From Chrysomallon squamiferum (Eukaryota; Mollusca; Gastropoda; Neomphalida; Peltospiridae): a DNA stretch of 64,000 nucleotides. The stretch covers positions 2,399,878-2,463,877 of the forward strand of contig CM022671.1 of NCBI GenBank assembly GCA_012295275.1, given 5' to 3'. The notes below the pieces were generated by a model. The model saw only the letters and a program-made list of their open reading frames with translations. It was not told where the DNA came from and did not search any database. Positions 38,509-58,725 of this stretch are shown here, piece by piece; position 1 is the stretch's first letter; every line of letters begins with the position of its first letter. Made by a program: the position numbers and the translations under genes.

Positions 38509-38790
38509 TAAATGGTGACCGAATGCATTTTACGTAGACTCAATCTTTTTATGATTTTTGTTCTGACACAAAATAGAGTTGTTCCCCTTAGACCATAATT
38601 TTTTAACATATGATGGAAGTTTAATATGTGAAATAATTGTTTTTTATTTTTGTAATATGTTATTAAAATATGATTGTATTTTAAATGTCTTATTTTCTTT
38701 GTTTCCTTAGTTATCACAAATTATCTATGATTAAGATTATTATTTAAATACATTTACTAATACAATATTGTCATAACACTTCAAAATACT
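36540..38790. repeat. palindromic array of a repeat unit of about 0.4 kb (repeat U)
   Basis: Each unit carries an ordered set of motifs: 'catattttaataacatatta', a poly-A run, 'atttcgcatatta', 'ggtctaaggggaacaactct', 'gattgagtctccgtaaaatg', a triplet-repeat tract, 'gtatttcgaagtgtgttatg' and 'gtattagtaaatgtatttaa'. Four forward units have their GGGGAACAACTCT motif at about 36668, 37112, 37497 and 37868. Then the order and strand reverse: the complement AGAGTTGTTCCCC occurs at about 38187, 38575 and, partial, 39721. The turning point is an (AAT)n/(ATT)n tract at about 37930-37990. The array is a large imperfect inverted repeat able to fold back. No coding sequence is visible and its class is unknown. 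Confidence 0.85.
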
Positions 38791-38867
38791 TCTTTAATTT
38801 TCCGTAAGTGGAGCGGTGATTCATGTAAATTAGAATCACTTTTTGCCTCTGCACTAATTAAATTAAC

Positions 38868-38939
<72 letters not shown>

Positions 38940-38989
38940 TTGATTTACTGATTTATTTATTTATCAGATAAATGTAACAGCTTAAAGTA

Positions 38990-39490
38990 AATGTAGTTAT
39001 TGTGGTGAAAGAGAAAAAACTTAAACAGGACATAGTCATATTTACTGTTTCTGTTTGGTACGCGGGAAAATAATTACTTGAAAACTGTTCCCATCTAAAT
39101 TATTAAATAGAAAGGAAAAAAATAAAACCTTTATCAAAATTAATATTTTCCCACGATTTGTAGAGGAGGGAGGGTATTTTATCATATTTTTGTTCTGCAA
39201 TAAAATTATTTCAGTATACACAAATTCCATAAACTGGTGAATGAATTAATTGTCAAAAATAATAAGAAAATATTTTTAATAGTGTGAGGGAAACAATTTT
39301 AAAATGATATTCATACCTTCTGTGTTTTCTTTGCCCATCTGAAAAGCTTTGAAATAATTAAAACATCTGGCTAAATAAGGTCTAGTATATAGAGTCTACA
39401 AAAAAGTAGTAATAAATAAATAAATAAATAAATGTAGTGTATTTGAACTGTTATAAATATAATTATTTTATAATGCAGTACAGAGAAAAA
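38990..39490. repeat. dispersed repeat X, copy 2
   Basis: Direct-orientation partner of 36000-36490, placed on the other side of the palindromic array. Diverged, with small indels. Confidence 0.7.
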
Positions 39491-40165
39491 AAAATATATA
39501 ATAATTATAATGATGTTAGACAAAAACTTTAAAAATGCATTCTGTTAATGATAAACATAGTAAAATATCAAAAAACAATGGAAAAATTAATAACTAATAT
39601 TTTTTAAGATTTCAGATATGGTTAATACTGTTTTTTTTCTTCTTTTTAAAAAAAAAAAAAAAAAAAAAATGCAATCTATGGGGAATCAGTCTTTTGGGGA
39701 TTAGGGTGCTAACACTAAATAGAGTTGTTCCCCTTAGACCGTTGATGGTGGTGACAATTTTGTTTTGTTGTTTTGGGGGTTTTTTGTACATTTTATTATT
39801 GTTTTTTAGTATTATTTTTTTTTTTATGGTGCAACTTGGCGTCATAACATATTAAATTAAAACGCAATAATTTCCTGAGACTGCAATATATTTAAGAATA
39901 TTTAAGAACTGGATACACAATAGTAAACGTTGACAATCAAAAACATATATAAAGGTTTATTTATTTATATGGAAATGAGATAATGTGCTCCAATCAATCA
40001 GGTGCGTTAGGCAGTGGAATAATGGTTTGTTTTCTTCTTAAAATGTGTGACTATATTATATTCTTTAGTTTTTTTAATTTTTAATTTTTATTTTTTTTTT
40101 TAATTATTATTATTTTTGTTTAATTATTTCTTTCCTTAGTTATCACAAATTATCTATTATTATCA

Positions 40166-40204
<39 letters not shown>

Positions 40205-40373
40205 TAAAATTTTTTGATAATACTCTATTATTTAAATACACTTCCAAAAGAATAATACCTCAGCAGTTGTCAATACTCTATAAATTACAACTTTTTTTTT
40301 TTTCTAATAACACCTTTATAAAATTAAGTTTTATTTATTTACTTTATTTATTTGTTTCTTTATTGATCTATTA

Positions 40374-40448
<75 letters not shown>

Positions 40449-43325
40449 CCATTTTATTAATATTAGGATTTTATATTTATCTGTCGATCCATGTATGCAT
40501 CTATCTTTATATATAAAATTTATAATTCCATCAAAACAATTTTCTTTTTTTAATTATTACTTTCATTTAAAAATAACTTAATTTTCATTTCTTAATAATT
40601 TTACAATATACAGAAGATTTATTATCTTCTTTTCGTAAACTGAATTTCAGATACTTTACATTTTCATGATCCTAATAACATATGTATATAATCCTAGTTT
40701 TTCCTAAGTTATTCAAACCTTGTTGAAATTTCATATGATAAAAATTTTATTTCAAATTTTATTTCAAATTTTATTTTTATTTTATGAAATTTCTGAAAAC
40801 TGAATAAACAGGTTGTATTTTGATTTGTATTCAGATATCACTGACATTTACATTATAATATACACAGACACTGGTAACAATATAAAACATATAACAGTTA
40901 AATCAATATTAAACAGGTTGTTTTCATGTGTTCACTATTCAGTTATGTTTCATAACTGATGCAATCAGAAAAAAAAATAATAATAATAAAAAAAAAAATT
41001 ATATTTTACTTCTAAAACACTCACACAGACCACATTTCTGTATCACATGCATAAAATATTTAATTCAAATTCATATTTATACTTATTATTTTATTTACTG
41101 CACTGAATTTTACAGCTAAAATCATTAATAACTAAATGGGATTATATAATTCTGTATTTTGTTCTAATTCTATTGCACACATAAAAGAAATGTTTCATTT
41201 CCCACACTTTATATTTCTATGAAGGTTATAATAGCTGCCATTGTTCATTTAAAAAAAAGAAAAAAAAAAGGATTTAAAATATATAAGAATTTTATTATGT
41301 ACATGCTCTGCTAAAAACAATTAGCCTAAAATTGTTTTAAAATGTTTTGCACACTTCAAGATGTTTGTTTTATTTATAAAATCAAAATCATTGTTATTTG
41401 TGAAGTGTGACAGTAAGGTTACAAGTACTGGGAATGTTGCACAGAGGCTGCCATTTTCCCTCTTCCACAATGTCACAACACACAAGAAAAATGTAAACTA
41501 CTGGTCCACTGAAAACCAGTGACAAAAGCAGGCAAACAAAATCACTTTTTATCACTTGTGTATGAAATCATGTTAAAAAATTGTGTACATGGCAGCTTCC
41601 ATGTGTCATTTTGCTGATATACTTTATTAGTAGCAAAGATTGATGCCAAAATTAAACAAATCAGTGTGCATATAAACAGTTTAGTTTTCTGTGTCTAGCC
41701 TGACAGGTACACTTGTATAATGAAAACCAAAATACAATTATGTGTTTTTTTTTTTCTATTTAAAAGTTATTTATATAACAAAAATAAAATAAACTCAACA
41801 AAAAAAAACATATCACATTCTTATTAAATGTCTTTTAAGCCAAGAAAAAGCAAATTTTAATAAAACAGTTTGTACAGTTCATCTACTGAGAGAGAGGAAA
41901 ATAATTTATACAATTCAATAACAGTATTAAAATTCATAGTTTAATTTTGATGTCAATTACTTATATGTTAAAAATACATCTGTAAAATTGTGTTTATCAA
42001 GAAGTAATTTTAATATCTATGATGAAAGATTATTATTTGTATTGTCTAAGTTATACTTTAAAAGAAATACTGAGGCCAAAGATGAAAAACAAATTTATAT
42101 TCAGTCCAGCAATATCTAAACATCTTAAGATGTATAAATAATTGTTAATTCCTGAACTGAACGCACAAATCTCAAAATAAAAAGGGTATGTTTCTGGAAA
42201 TACTTTGTCTGAAGCCAGGTAAGAATCTGTTTCAATGAGAATAATCTGACAAATGGTTATTGCACTAACTGTAAATAACAACACATTACCTGTTAACACT
42301 TGTAACAAATTTTAAAATAATACAAAATCTGGCAATCTTTCTGTGATTATGTAAACTGAAATAATACTGATATGGTTATTTCACTTACAACCTTACGTGT
42401 TAAATGGTTTGAAGAAATAGCCTAATTTATGCAGTGAATGAACGCATGCACATGCCTATGTATGTGCATAAAGGTTAATCTTTAGTATGAACAGGCTAAA
42501 TAAAATCAGTAAGTGTTTGTTTTGTCATCTGCCAATAACCAAGAATGACAATAAAATAACAAACAGACAAAGACTAATATAGACAAAACAATCACTTGCA
42601 AGAATTGAAAATATATTTAAATATTATTTGAAAGTAATTGTATAATACATAGAACTGTTTTAACAGCTAAAAATGGTCACAGAGATAATTAAAATATATT
42701 TAGATTATTTGTTCAAACCAGCATATCTGCTTTAATGTAACAGTCATTTAGAAATGTGTAATGTCTGTTTATGTTGTATTTCATGTCACTACAGGTACAC
42801 AAAACTGACAACAACAAAACATCTGAACAGAACATATGTAGACAGTTTGTTCATTCTGTTACAGTCTGTAGTGGATTTAACTCTACTGGATTATTCTAAA
42901 ATGTGAATCAGCCACTAACACCTTTTTTTTTTTCAGAAACATTTTTCAGTGAGTTTTCATAACTGTGCAGTTTTACTGAAAATAATATTAATAAAAATAA
43001 ACTTGATTAAATTAGTTTTTAAAATTTAACAAATTAATCAGCTGCTATATGCAATAAAACTGTCATTTACTAAAATGTAAGAAACTATATAATAAAACTA
43101 TCCTTTATCATAGTTTATGCAACATTTTTAATATTAAAATATTTAGAACAATGAAGCCTTTGTATTCATCCTAAGAAAATGCATTCTATGAGTGAACAGG
43201 TGACCCATTCTGTAAGAGGCAAATCCACTGCAGATACAGCATAATCACAAACATTTATTTGTACATAATTTATTATTTCTGGCACTTTTAGTTTCACATA
43301 TTCTGCAGTTCATGAGATTCTCTCT
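39491..43325. other. repeat-rich spacer and probable VKORC1 3' flank
   Basis: 39491-40460 continues the repeat field, with a partial repeat-U motif at 39714-39740 and ATT-triplet tracts at about 40160-40200 and 40377-40447. 40460-43325 contains no supported exon. The part adjoining 43326 is probably the 3' UTR of the minus-strand VKORC1-like gene; AATAAA on the minus strand is at 43254-43259, about 70 nt past the stop. Confidence 0.5.
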
Positions 43326-44599
43326 TTAGCTATGTTTCTTTTTGCTGTGAACCATCATTTGTTTGTACCGTACAATTGTGCAGACTAGTAACATGAAATT
43401 TATGATGTACGTTGTCACACAAACAACACACATGTCCTCTAGGACAAAGTACAGAATACAGCTGAGGTAAACTGAACCAGCGTTTGAAATAACTGCAGTG
43501 AACAGTTGTAACTGAACACTCACTGATGACGGTATTAACACTGAAAAATAATTATAAATCAAATTTAAAATAACAGCATAATAAAGAACAAGAAAAAAAA
43601 ACCATGAAATGATTATACTGTTAACTTTAAAAAAAGAAAATCAGTATTAGCAACACAAAAAAAACAAAAATATGTGTATATGTGTCTTTGACTGCATCTA
43701 TCTGTGTCTATATCTGTCTATCTACATATACTTGTATATTGTTCTTAAAACAAATGAAGTTTTATTATAATGGTAATATGACCTATTTAATGTTTGCATG
43801 AGAAGCAGAACAACAAATATTCAGTAAAGCCTGAGACTTTAAGCTACAAGACTGTCTGTAAATACTTACCAAGAACAGCTTGAAGAAAATAGAATACGAT
43901 TCCAAAGATGCTATTTGGTTGATTAAATACACTATCTTTTGGTAAAAATCTGTCAACAAGTCCAAAGCCTCTTCCGTATCTACAAAATAAAAGTTAGATC
44001 TGTTTAATAAAATAATACATACATATACAAAATGAAATCTTTTGATTTTAACATTAAAAATCTGTGGTTTTTCGTGTTTGATCAGAATTGACATATCTCG
44101 GTCCTGATTTTTGACATAGTCTTAACAATTTTGATGCTAGCTATTTCATTTTATAATATAAAAATAGTTAAAATAATAAATGACTGAGTGTGCAAAATGT
44201 TTTGGTTTTTTTCATTAATCTTTAGTGTTAATAGTTTCTTTTCTGTAACTGAGGGAACACTAAACAGAATTATTCTTAAACCACCATTTTCTACTTATTT
44301 GTCATTTTCATGAATTAAACTGTTTACCAGTGTGAATCACCTTAGTGATGGTAAAGACATCAGAAATATTAAGTTTTCTCAGTAATGTAATAACAGATCA
44401 TAATGGGAAACAAGTGTTTCTGTTCCCTCTTATGAAATATTGTGGCAGTTGTTCATACACCCCACACAGCTGGTTATGACATGATGTTGTACAGGGTGGA
44501 TCGTGGGATAATGGCTGAGTGAGAAAAGTAAGTGTCAAAGAGTGAGTAACACCACACATAGTGACAATAACAACCTTGTGTTGCTTGTTACCAGTTGTG

Positions 44600-44631
<32 letters not shown>

Positions 44632-45278
44632 TTCCACTAAAATCAGGTCGTGTACAGCAAACTGTAAATGAAACAACTCATTTTATTTGTCCAATTACTT
44701 CTCAGCTGTCCTAATTAGTACACATGTTATAAAGCAGTACTTGTTGTGCTAAACAGTTAGGGTGGGTAAGAACAGTTTCAGATATATGCAGGAAATAATA
44801 CCCAGTGGTGTGTATCATTAACTGGTGTGCAGACAGCTGTCCTGTTACTGTCATCTTGTCAAAAACAACAGTCAGCTCAGACATTTATTTCAACAAAACA
44901 GAAAAATGAATAGCACAAAGTTTTATTTTTGCTGTGAGCAATAAACATTTGTGGTTTCTATTTATCTCTCATCAGCCTGTAAAATGCCAGTTATAGAAAT
45001 GGAAAATTTATTTTTTCTACCAATAAATTTCCATTATGATGAGAGTGTGATGTCCTTTTTTTATATTTATTTTATATGAAGAACCTGGTAAATTAAAGTA
45101 ATCTTTTAATATTCCATAGATAAAATCAGAACCTAGATGTCAATGTTAGCGCAGGAAAAACTGCTTATTTGACAAGAGAATGTGGGTTATACTATTATAT
45201 AACCGCTTACTGAACTGTAAAAATAAATAAATAAATAAAAGTCATAGACAAATACTGAGTAAAGTGTCTGCACGATTA

Positions 45279-45341
<63 letters not shown>

Positions 45342-45592
45342 TTTACTACTCAAACAAAACACTTCATTAAAACGGTCCGAATTTATGTTTCGGTTCTATC
45401 AGTGTGTCATTACCTCGACGTAAACACTTTTGAGCAGCTGATAGTTTCGGACACGTCGCAGAGAGCTCTAAATGATTTGTCTTTCTCTTTTGACATTTCA
45501 ACGTGTAGTGCGTACGCCGATATCGCCACTCCAAACGAACACAACAGAAGTACAGCATTACCCACTTTACTGATCGTTTTCATTTTTGCCAT
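43326..45592 (-). CDS. VKORC1: vitamin K epoxide reductase complex subunit 1-like (VKORC1 family)
   Basis: Three exons (45592-45414, 43979-43870, 43540-43326) with GT-AG junctions in phase give 504 nt, 167 residues; human VKORC1 has 163. It is an ER membrane enzyme that reduces vitamin K epoxide and quinone, or a related thiol-quinone oxidoreductase. Visible hallmarks are the loop cysteines C45 and C53 ([15 protein letters not shown]), the block [20 protein letters not shown] ending NQPNSIFG, and the catalytic CVVC pair C134/C137 in [19 protein letters not shown]. Hydrophobic segments fit the family's four helices. The C-terminus ends KKHS, a KKxx dilysine ER-retrieval motif. The family motif TYA, known from warfarin binding, reads TYI (residues 140-142). 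VKORC1 and VKORC1L1 cannot be distinguished from sequence alone. Confidence 0.95.
44600..44628. repeat. poly(A) run in VKORC1 intron 1
   Basis: A run of nearly 30 A. Sequence upstream (44400-44600) is of normal complexity but shows no transposon hallmark, so I cannot say whether this is a retroelement tail. Confidence 0.8.
45281..45342. repeat. (AAT)n microsatellite 3' of VKORC1 exon 1
   Basis: About 60 bp of uninterrupted AAT repeats within VKORC1 intron 1, close to the exon 1 donor. Reading frames across it are artefacts of the repeat. Confidence 0.95.
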
Positions 45593-46703
45593 CGCGAAAA
45601 AAACCCGTCGTCTTCCACTAACGGAAATGGTTTTGTAAAATGTCGAGGTGGAAACGAACCAGACCGTTGGCTAGAATTAGGTGACATTAAATATATTTGA
45701 AGGCTTAATGACTTCACTCAGGATTTACCTTTTGGTTATGATTTACTTTACTATCTTTAGGGTTTTTTTCCGGGTTCTGGTAGATATATACATTTTTTTA
45801 TAGATTAAGAAACAGAAGTTCTCCAAAGTTATTCCTATATATATATAAACGACCAAAACATTTTATCTTTATTTTACAGAAGAATAATTTATTTATTAAG
45901 AATGTTTTTCTTATGGTGATGTTTACTGTCATTTTTAAAATAATGGCTTTTTATTATTTTATTTTTATTTTATTTATTTATTTATTCATTCATTCATTCA
46001 TGATTCAGTCGCATATTAAATAGGAATTGAGCATATCAAACACCTAATTTAACTGACTGATTAATAAATACTAGATGCCAAGGTATATGTGTGTGTATAT
46101 ATATACATGCATGTGTTCTTTGTGTTGGGAGTCATCTATAAAAACGGTAATTATAAGATAAAGAAAGAAAGAAAAATATCACACGCACACATATACACGT
46201 AATTATGGCATCCGGACAGTAAACTGACTAAAGTGTTACCAGCACGCGCGATCCGGCAATAATGGGTCCTATGCACTGCCCTCTGTTGTACAAAATATAC
46301 AGTGCATAGGTCACTTTCGATTGCTAGATCACGTCATTCTGGTTTTATAAAAGTGCGTTTCCATGGAATATTCAGTCATTCTATTTTTTTCTTTAAAGAT
46401 AAATCAAGTATTAATTACCTTCCTTGTGAGAGAGAGGGAGAGAAAGAAGTCGTAGAATTGTTTCATACATCGAGAGCCTGATTTTATGAAAACTACCTTG
46501 TGACTAGTTTATATTCTCTAGATATTTAAGAAGATAACAACAGGTTATATAACTCCATGCAATAAAAAAAATAACAATAACAATAATAATAATAAGAAGA
46601 AGAATTCATGCATTAAGATAATTTTGAAGAAGCGATACAGTATATTCTGTATATATCGTTTCCGACGGTATCCGACTTTATATCAGTTGTTATGTTTGAC
46701 GTT
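45593..46703. other. VKORC1 upstream region and spacer
   Basis: The promoter of the VKORC1-like gene must lie just above 45592, but no TATA box or other core element is clear. ATTT-type repeats occur at 45960-46000. A perfect short inverted repeat sits at 46268-46310. No exon was found. Confidence 0.4.
46268..46310. repeat. perfect 11-bp inverted repeat
   Basis: 'cctatgcactg' at 46268-46278 is matched by its exact reverse complement 'cagtgcatagg' at 46300-46310, with a 21-nt loop. It could be a stem-loop in RNA or the ends of a tiny degenerate element. Its function is unknown. Confidence 0.6.
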
Positions 46704-49627
46704 TTAGTAAAAGTGAAACAGTATTTCAAAATTCTCAATAGTGCATTTTGGGGACCCTGAAGCTTGAAGTGTTCGGGATCCTTTGCAAGGAGCAACGAGA
46801 TCTTTTTAACCACTGCCCTCTTCTTCTTCGACTTGTTCATGACAGATCAGTATAAATCTTTTAAAAATTTAACCATGAAATCTGAATTTGGATTAAAATT
46901 TGGACTAAAGTCGCTTCTGTGGTTCCTACTAGATTAGGAGCTGAAGCTTCATTAGTTTCTTAGATCTGCTCTGCAATAAAGAGCAGACTTACAAAAATAG
47001 GCAAGAAAATTACCACCAACCAAATTTGTGAAAAACATACAAGAGACGTTCTAAATAATTATATTTTGAACCGAAGTGAAACAATGGAATTCTGTAGCCT
47101 ACCGACAACAAACATTTAATTAAGTTGCCTTATTTTTTTAAGAAAACAGAGTGAATATTTGCACGTCCGCTGTAAAAATAGTCTTTCGGAATGGACCTAC
47201 TAATCGTTCTCTGGTTGGCTATCCGAACATAAAAGTTTAATTACAGAAATAGTGTCTCCAAACAATTTATCTTGTATCAGTAAATCGTACAACTTTATTA
47301 CCATTTGGCGGTAGCCCTGCATGCGGCACACAGGTTGGGAATCTGAGAGAGGGTTCAGCATTTTTTTATATATATTTTTAAAATTTATCTCTGTGAAGCG
47401 GCATATAAAATTGTAGGAAAAGATGGTATTACTGAAAATAACTGGAAAAGGCTTTCGTACGCCAAAATCAAATAGTTATACTTAATTTTAATAAAGAAGA
47501 TTAAGATTTTAAAAAATAATAATAATAAATAAAAAAAAGGATCGTAAAACCTATAAATTTACGAAAACACCAGAAATTTATAATTCTCTGCTAGAAAAAA
47601 AAAAAAAAAAAAAAAAAAACGACTAAAAACAAAAAGAAAATCTTCGAAAATATTTATTAGGAAAGTTGATTAAAAGTTAATCAATCACTGAAGTTAAACA
47701 GTACTTCGATTAAAAACTGTTTGATGAACTAACCTATCCACCATGGTGTCGTACCGAGTTCTAGAAAAAAAAATAAAAAAAAAGAAAAAAAAACGTTGAT
47801 CATACATTAGTAAAGTAATAATATTATATTTATTAAAACACATACAAATAACTATGGAATAATCATTGTCATTATTACATGAGTGTGTTTTCTGGAACAT
47901 TAATATTTATATAATTACTGTTTTACTAATAACACAATGTATAAGGAAACAACGCACACACACACACGCACGCACACACACAGACAAACACACGTATATG
48001 CTCTTAACTGTATGTTTGTGTAATTTAATGAATCAGTTCTTTGTACGAGTAATGTTCATCATGAATATAAATGCTTATGAACAACACGTGTGTCTGTTTA
48101 CAAACCTGGAAACAATTCATAGCACATAGGGTGTGGTGGTTTGTGTGTCTTGCAACAATGTTCACTTTTTATGAACTCAAACTTCTGCCACGTCCCCTGG
48201 TAGCAGTAAAAAGAGACGCAGGCGCGTGTCGCCGAGTCCCCCGACTCACACTCTGGCGTCGTTGTGGGAGGACCTTGGGTTGACGGGTGCGTTTCTAGCG
48301 TTGACGTTGATGAAGCTAAAATGTAATGAACATTAATTTCATATCGCACGTCAACACACTTTTCATATAGGCAGTATCAGCGAGGACACTTGCTGCCGTC
48401 ATTTATCGTGTTATTTGTTTCGATAAGATTATTTTCGTATACGCTACTGCAAATATTACACCGTCTAATTGACGTTGTTATATTTTAGCTCCCCCACCCT
48501 CGAACGAAACATCAGAGAGGCCCCTCCAGCCCCGCATACGGCTTCTTTAGAGGTCGCGAACACCTTGATATTGCTGACAACGATTTGTCATGCATCTGAA
48601 ATCGATTTTGTTTGTCATAGTGCATCTTTAGATGGTTTTGTCCAGTGTTTTAACAGCAGTGAACATGAAACAGTATCCGATTACGTGGATGTTATTTATA
48701 AGTATAATTTCTTCGAACGGAATTAGTCTCTTCTGTTCCAGACATGTAGACAATGTTACTATGCTACATGTAGAAATGTCATGCAATGGGTCGTGTAGGT
48801 CGCGTGAAAATAGGAACTGTACTAATTAATCGAAGATGTAACATGCATGAAAATCGTTAAACAGACGTTGCAATATTAACTGAAAATTGTGCTAAAATTA
48901 TAGTCGTACGTATCTGAATATAATTGTTGGCGTGTTTGAATGAATTTAAGCAAAAGAGGATGCATGTCTGCGTAGGTAATTTATTATAAATAATATGGTT
49001 AAGTGAGGTGAAAAAAGGGAATTTTAGTGCGAATAATGAAATATCTCTCCATCTATCTCAGGATTTCCCGATGTAGGGAAATTTGAAATAGACAAATTGT
49101 AGTTTGAATGTTTCTGAACTCTTTAATGTCGATAGCTAAGAAACTATGCCATACCTGATAAGTAAATTATTAAATAAAACTTTACTTGTTTTATGAAATA
49201 TTCTAATGAATACACCGGCCGCTTCTAACACGTGTTATAATCGTATAAGTTCACAGCTTACAGCAGTTGTGGGAGTGGGGTGGGATCAAAAGTTTGTTTA
49301 CGGGACTTGGTCCCAAAACGTGGAGAACTGCTGATCATCCATCTTTATTTTCTTTTATCGATCTATTTATCAGTCTGGGTGTCTGAAGTTAGGTCTGTCT
49401 GTATGTCTCTCTGTAATAGAGATTTAAAATACACAAGCGCATACAATATAATTTTATTCAAATGCTAGTGTATATATGTATGTGCGTGCGGACGTATGTG
49501 CGTATCTTTATATGAACGTATATATGAGTTTGCACATTACTGTTTAAATTCTAAATATATATTTACCACCGTAGATGCGCACTGCAAAGAGGCAGAAGAA
49601 ACACAAAGTCAGTCTCCTAATATTCAT
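46704..49627 (-). CDS. possible small secreted cysteine-rich protein
   Basis: A gene model built from matching splice phases: exon 1 49627-49567 encodes a signal peptide (MNIRRLTLCFFCLFAVRIYG); exon 2 48315-48106 encodes a Ser/Thr/Pro-rich spacer (about residues 22-42) then a cysteine cluster (C43, C53, C58, C74, C75, C85; core CYQGTWQKFEFIKSEHCC); exon 3 47760-47734 adds ELGTTPWWI; a tentative exon 4, 46780-46704, ends GSPKCTIENFEILFHFY and TAA. All introns are phase 1, which supports exons 1 to 3; exon 4 rests on a single good acceptor. The predicted product has 124 residues. Exon 2 is GC-rich and CpG-rich against its AT-rich surroundings. I recognise no family for the C-x9-C-x4-C-x15-CC-x9-C spacing, so no function is assigned. 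Confidence 0.45.
47300..47350 (-). mobile_element. possible hAT-type transposon end remnant
   Basis: On the minus strand this reads 'gattcccaacctgtgtgccg' within a longer stretch, similar to the subterminal 'gnttcccaacctgtg' of many hAT elements. No partner end or target duplication was found, and the call is based on resemblance only. Confidence 0.25.
49261..49333. mobile_element. very short hAT-like MITE remnant
   Basis: A 73-bp segment starts 'cagcagttgtggga' and ends with the complement of 'cagcagttctccacg', giving short terminal inverted repeats of the CAG-N-GGTTCTC type seen in hAT elements. No clear 8-bp target duplication is present. Confidence 0.35.
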
Positions 49628-49755
49628 TCTCCAGGTAAATCGAGTTCGACCGCTTGTTAAACCACTTTTAAGAGAGGCTGTCTCCTAAAGAAAATGCATT
49701 TTACATATATAAAATTTAGGTGAAAATCCAATAATTTCATTAATATTTTTATATA

Positions 49756-50219
49756 CAGTAGTACCCGTCTTGTACGGACACGCTTGGGGCCGAGCAAAAG
49801 TGTCCCTATATTGTCCTATCATCAGAGGGACACAAATAACAGACAGTCATCAAAATTACGTACCAAATGGTTTGAACTCGCACGGTTTGGCGTGCAAGCG
49901 TTTGGCGATTGCAGTTCTTGGGATTCTTGGGATTCGACGAATCGACAAAACCAATACTGCCTGCATGAACTATGCACTGCGGGAAATAGGCGACGCTTTC
50001 TTTAAAAATATCGAATAAAGCTGCTGTAAAATAAAATCTAAATTGGTATGACTGTCCGCTTTAGCAGTGGAATAATAATGTAAAAAATGCTGTTCGCGTA
50101 CAGCAAATATCCGCTTATCTAAGGGATATATCTACTGAAGAACAATCGGGACTCTGAAAAACGCCCGTACATCGCAGGTGGCCGCTCTTCTCGGGAGCCG
50201 CTATGGACGAGTACCACTG
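49756..50219. mobile_element. pogo-like (Tc1/mariner superfamily) MITE
   Basis: A 464-bp element flanked by TA on both sides (49754-49755 and 50220-50221). The left end 'cagtagtacccgtcttgtac' and the right end, read inward on the other strand, 'cagtggtactcgtccatagc' form terminal inverted repeats of the CAGTRGTACC type typical of pogo/Tigger elements. It is more GC-rich than its surroundings. It encodes no transposase (reading frames inside are short and show no DDE motif), so it is non-autonomous. It lies between the divergent cysteine-rich and Kazal genes. Confidence 0.75.
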
Positions 50220-51549
<1,330 letters not shown>

Positions 51550-51557
51550 TATAAAAT
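51550..51557 (+). promoter_or_regulatory. TATA box of the Kazal-protein gene
   Basis: 'tataaaat' lies 46 nt before the ATG at 51596, placing transcription start at about 51580 and leaving a very short 5' UTR. A sharp TATA promoter fits a tissue-specific secreted-protein gene and contrasts with the TATA-less EIF2B1/GTF2H3 promoter. Confidence 0.55.
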
Positions 51558-51595
51558 AAGACGGTGTGGCTGTTTCAGAATCAAGCTTGGACAAA

Positions 51596-58463
<6,868 letters not shown>

Positions 58464-58719
58464 TAAAATAAGATTTTTTTTATAATTAATTAATTAATTT
58501 GTTATTTATTTATTTATTATTTATTTATTTATTTATTTATTTATTATTTATTTATTTATTTTTATTCATTATTATTATTTTTTTTTTTTTTTTTTTTGTC
58601 ATTTGTAGATAAATAATGCTGTTCATTAAATTGCACCCTTCGTGGTACGTACATAATATTATCACGTCAATTATTTCCACAGTTCCATTTTGTTATGGTT
58701 GAAGAATTATATTAATTTC

Positions 58720-58725
58720 AATAAA
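58720..58725 (+). terminator. possible poly(A) signal of the Kazal gene
   Basis: 'aataaa' about 257 nt past the TAG. Closer AT-rich repeats at 58480-58595 hold no clean AATAAA in the plus sense. Several alternatives exist farther on, so the site is tentative. Confidence 0.4.

Noticed and set aside
36540-38790. CRISPR-like array
   Set aside because: The units are about 0.4 kb, AT-rich and inverted, with no short repeat-spacer pattern, and the DNA is eukaryotic.
42051-42308. 85-codon hydrophobic minus-strand frame
   Set aside because: It lies in the probable VKORC1 3' flank, has no domain and no supporting splice signals; AT-rich DNA often gives such frames.
45264-45638. Plus-strand 124-codon frame with a poly-Asn run
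   Set aside because: It is the AAT microsatellite joined to the antisense of VKORC1 exon 1; the real gene is on the minus strand.
46613-46840. 75-codon Lys-rich minus-strand frame (MNKSKKKRAVV)
   Set aside because: No homology is recognised. A different frame of the same DNA fits better as a last exon of the cysteine-rich gene model, and that too is tentative.
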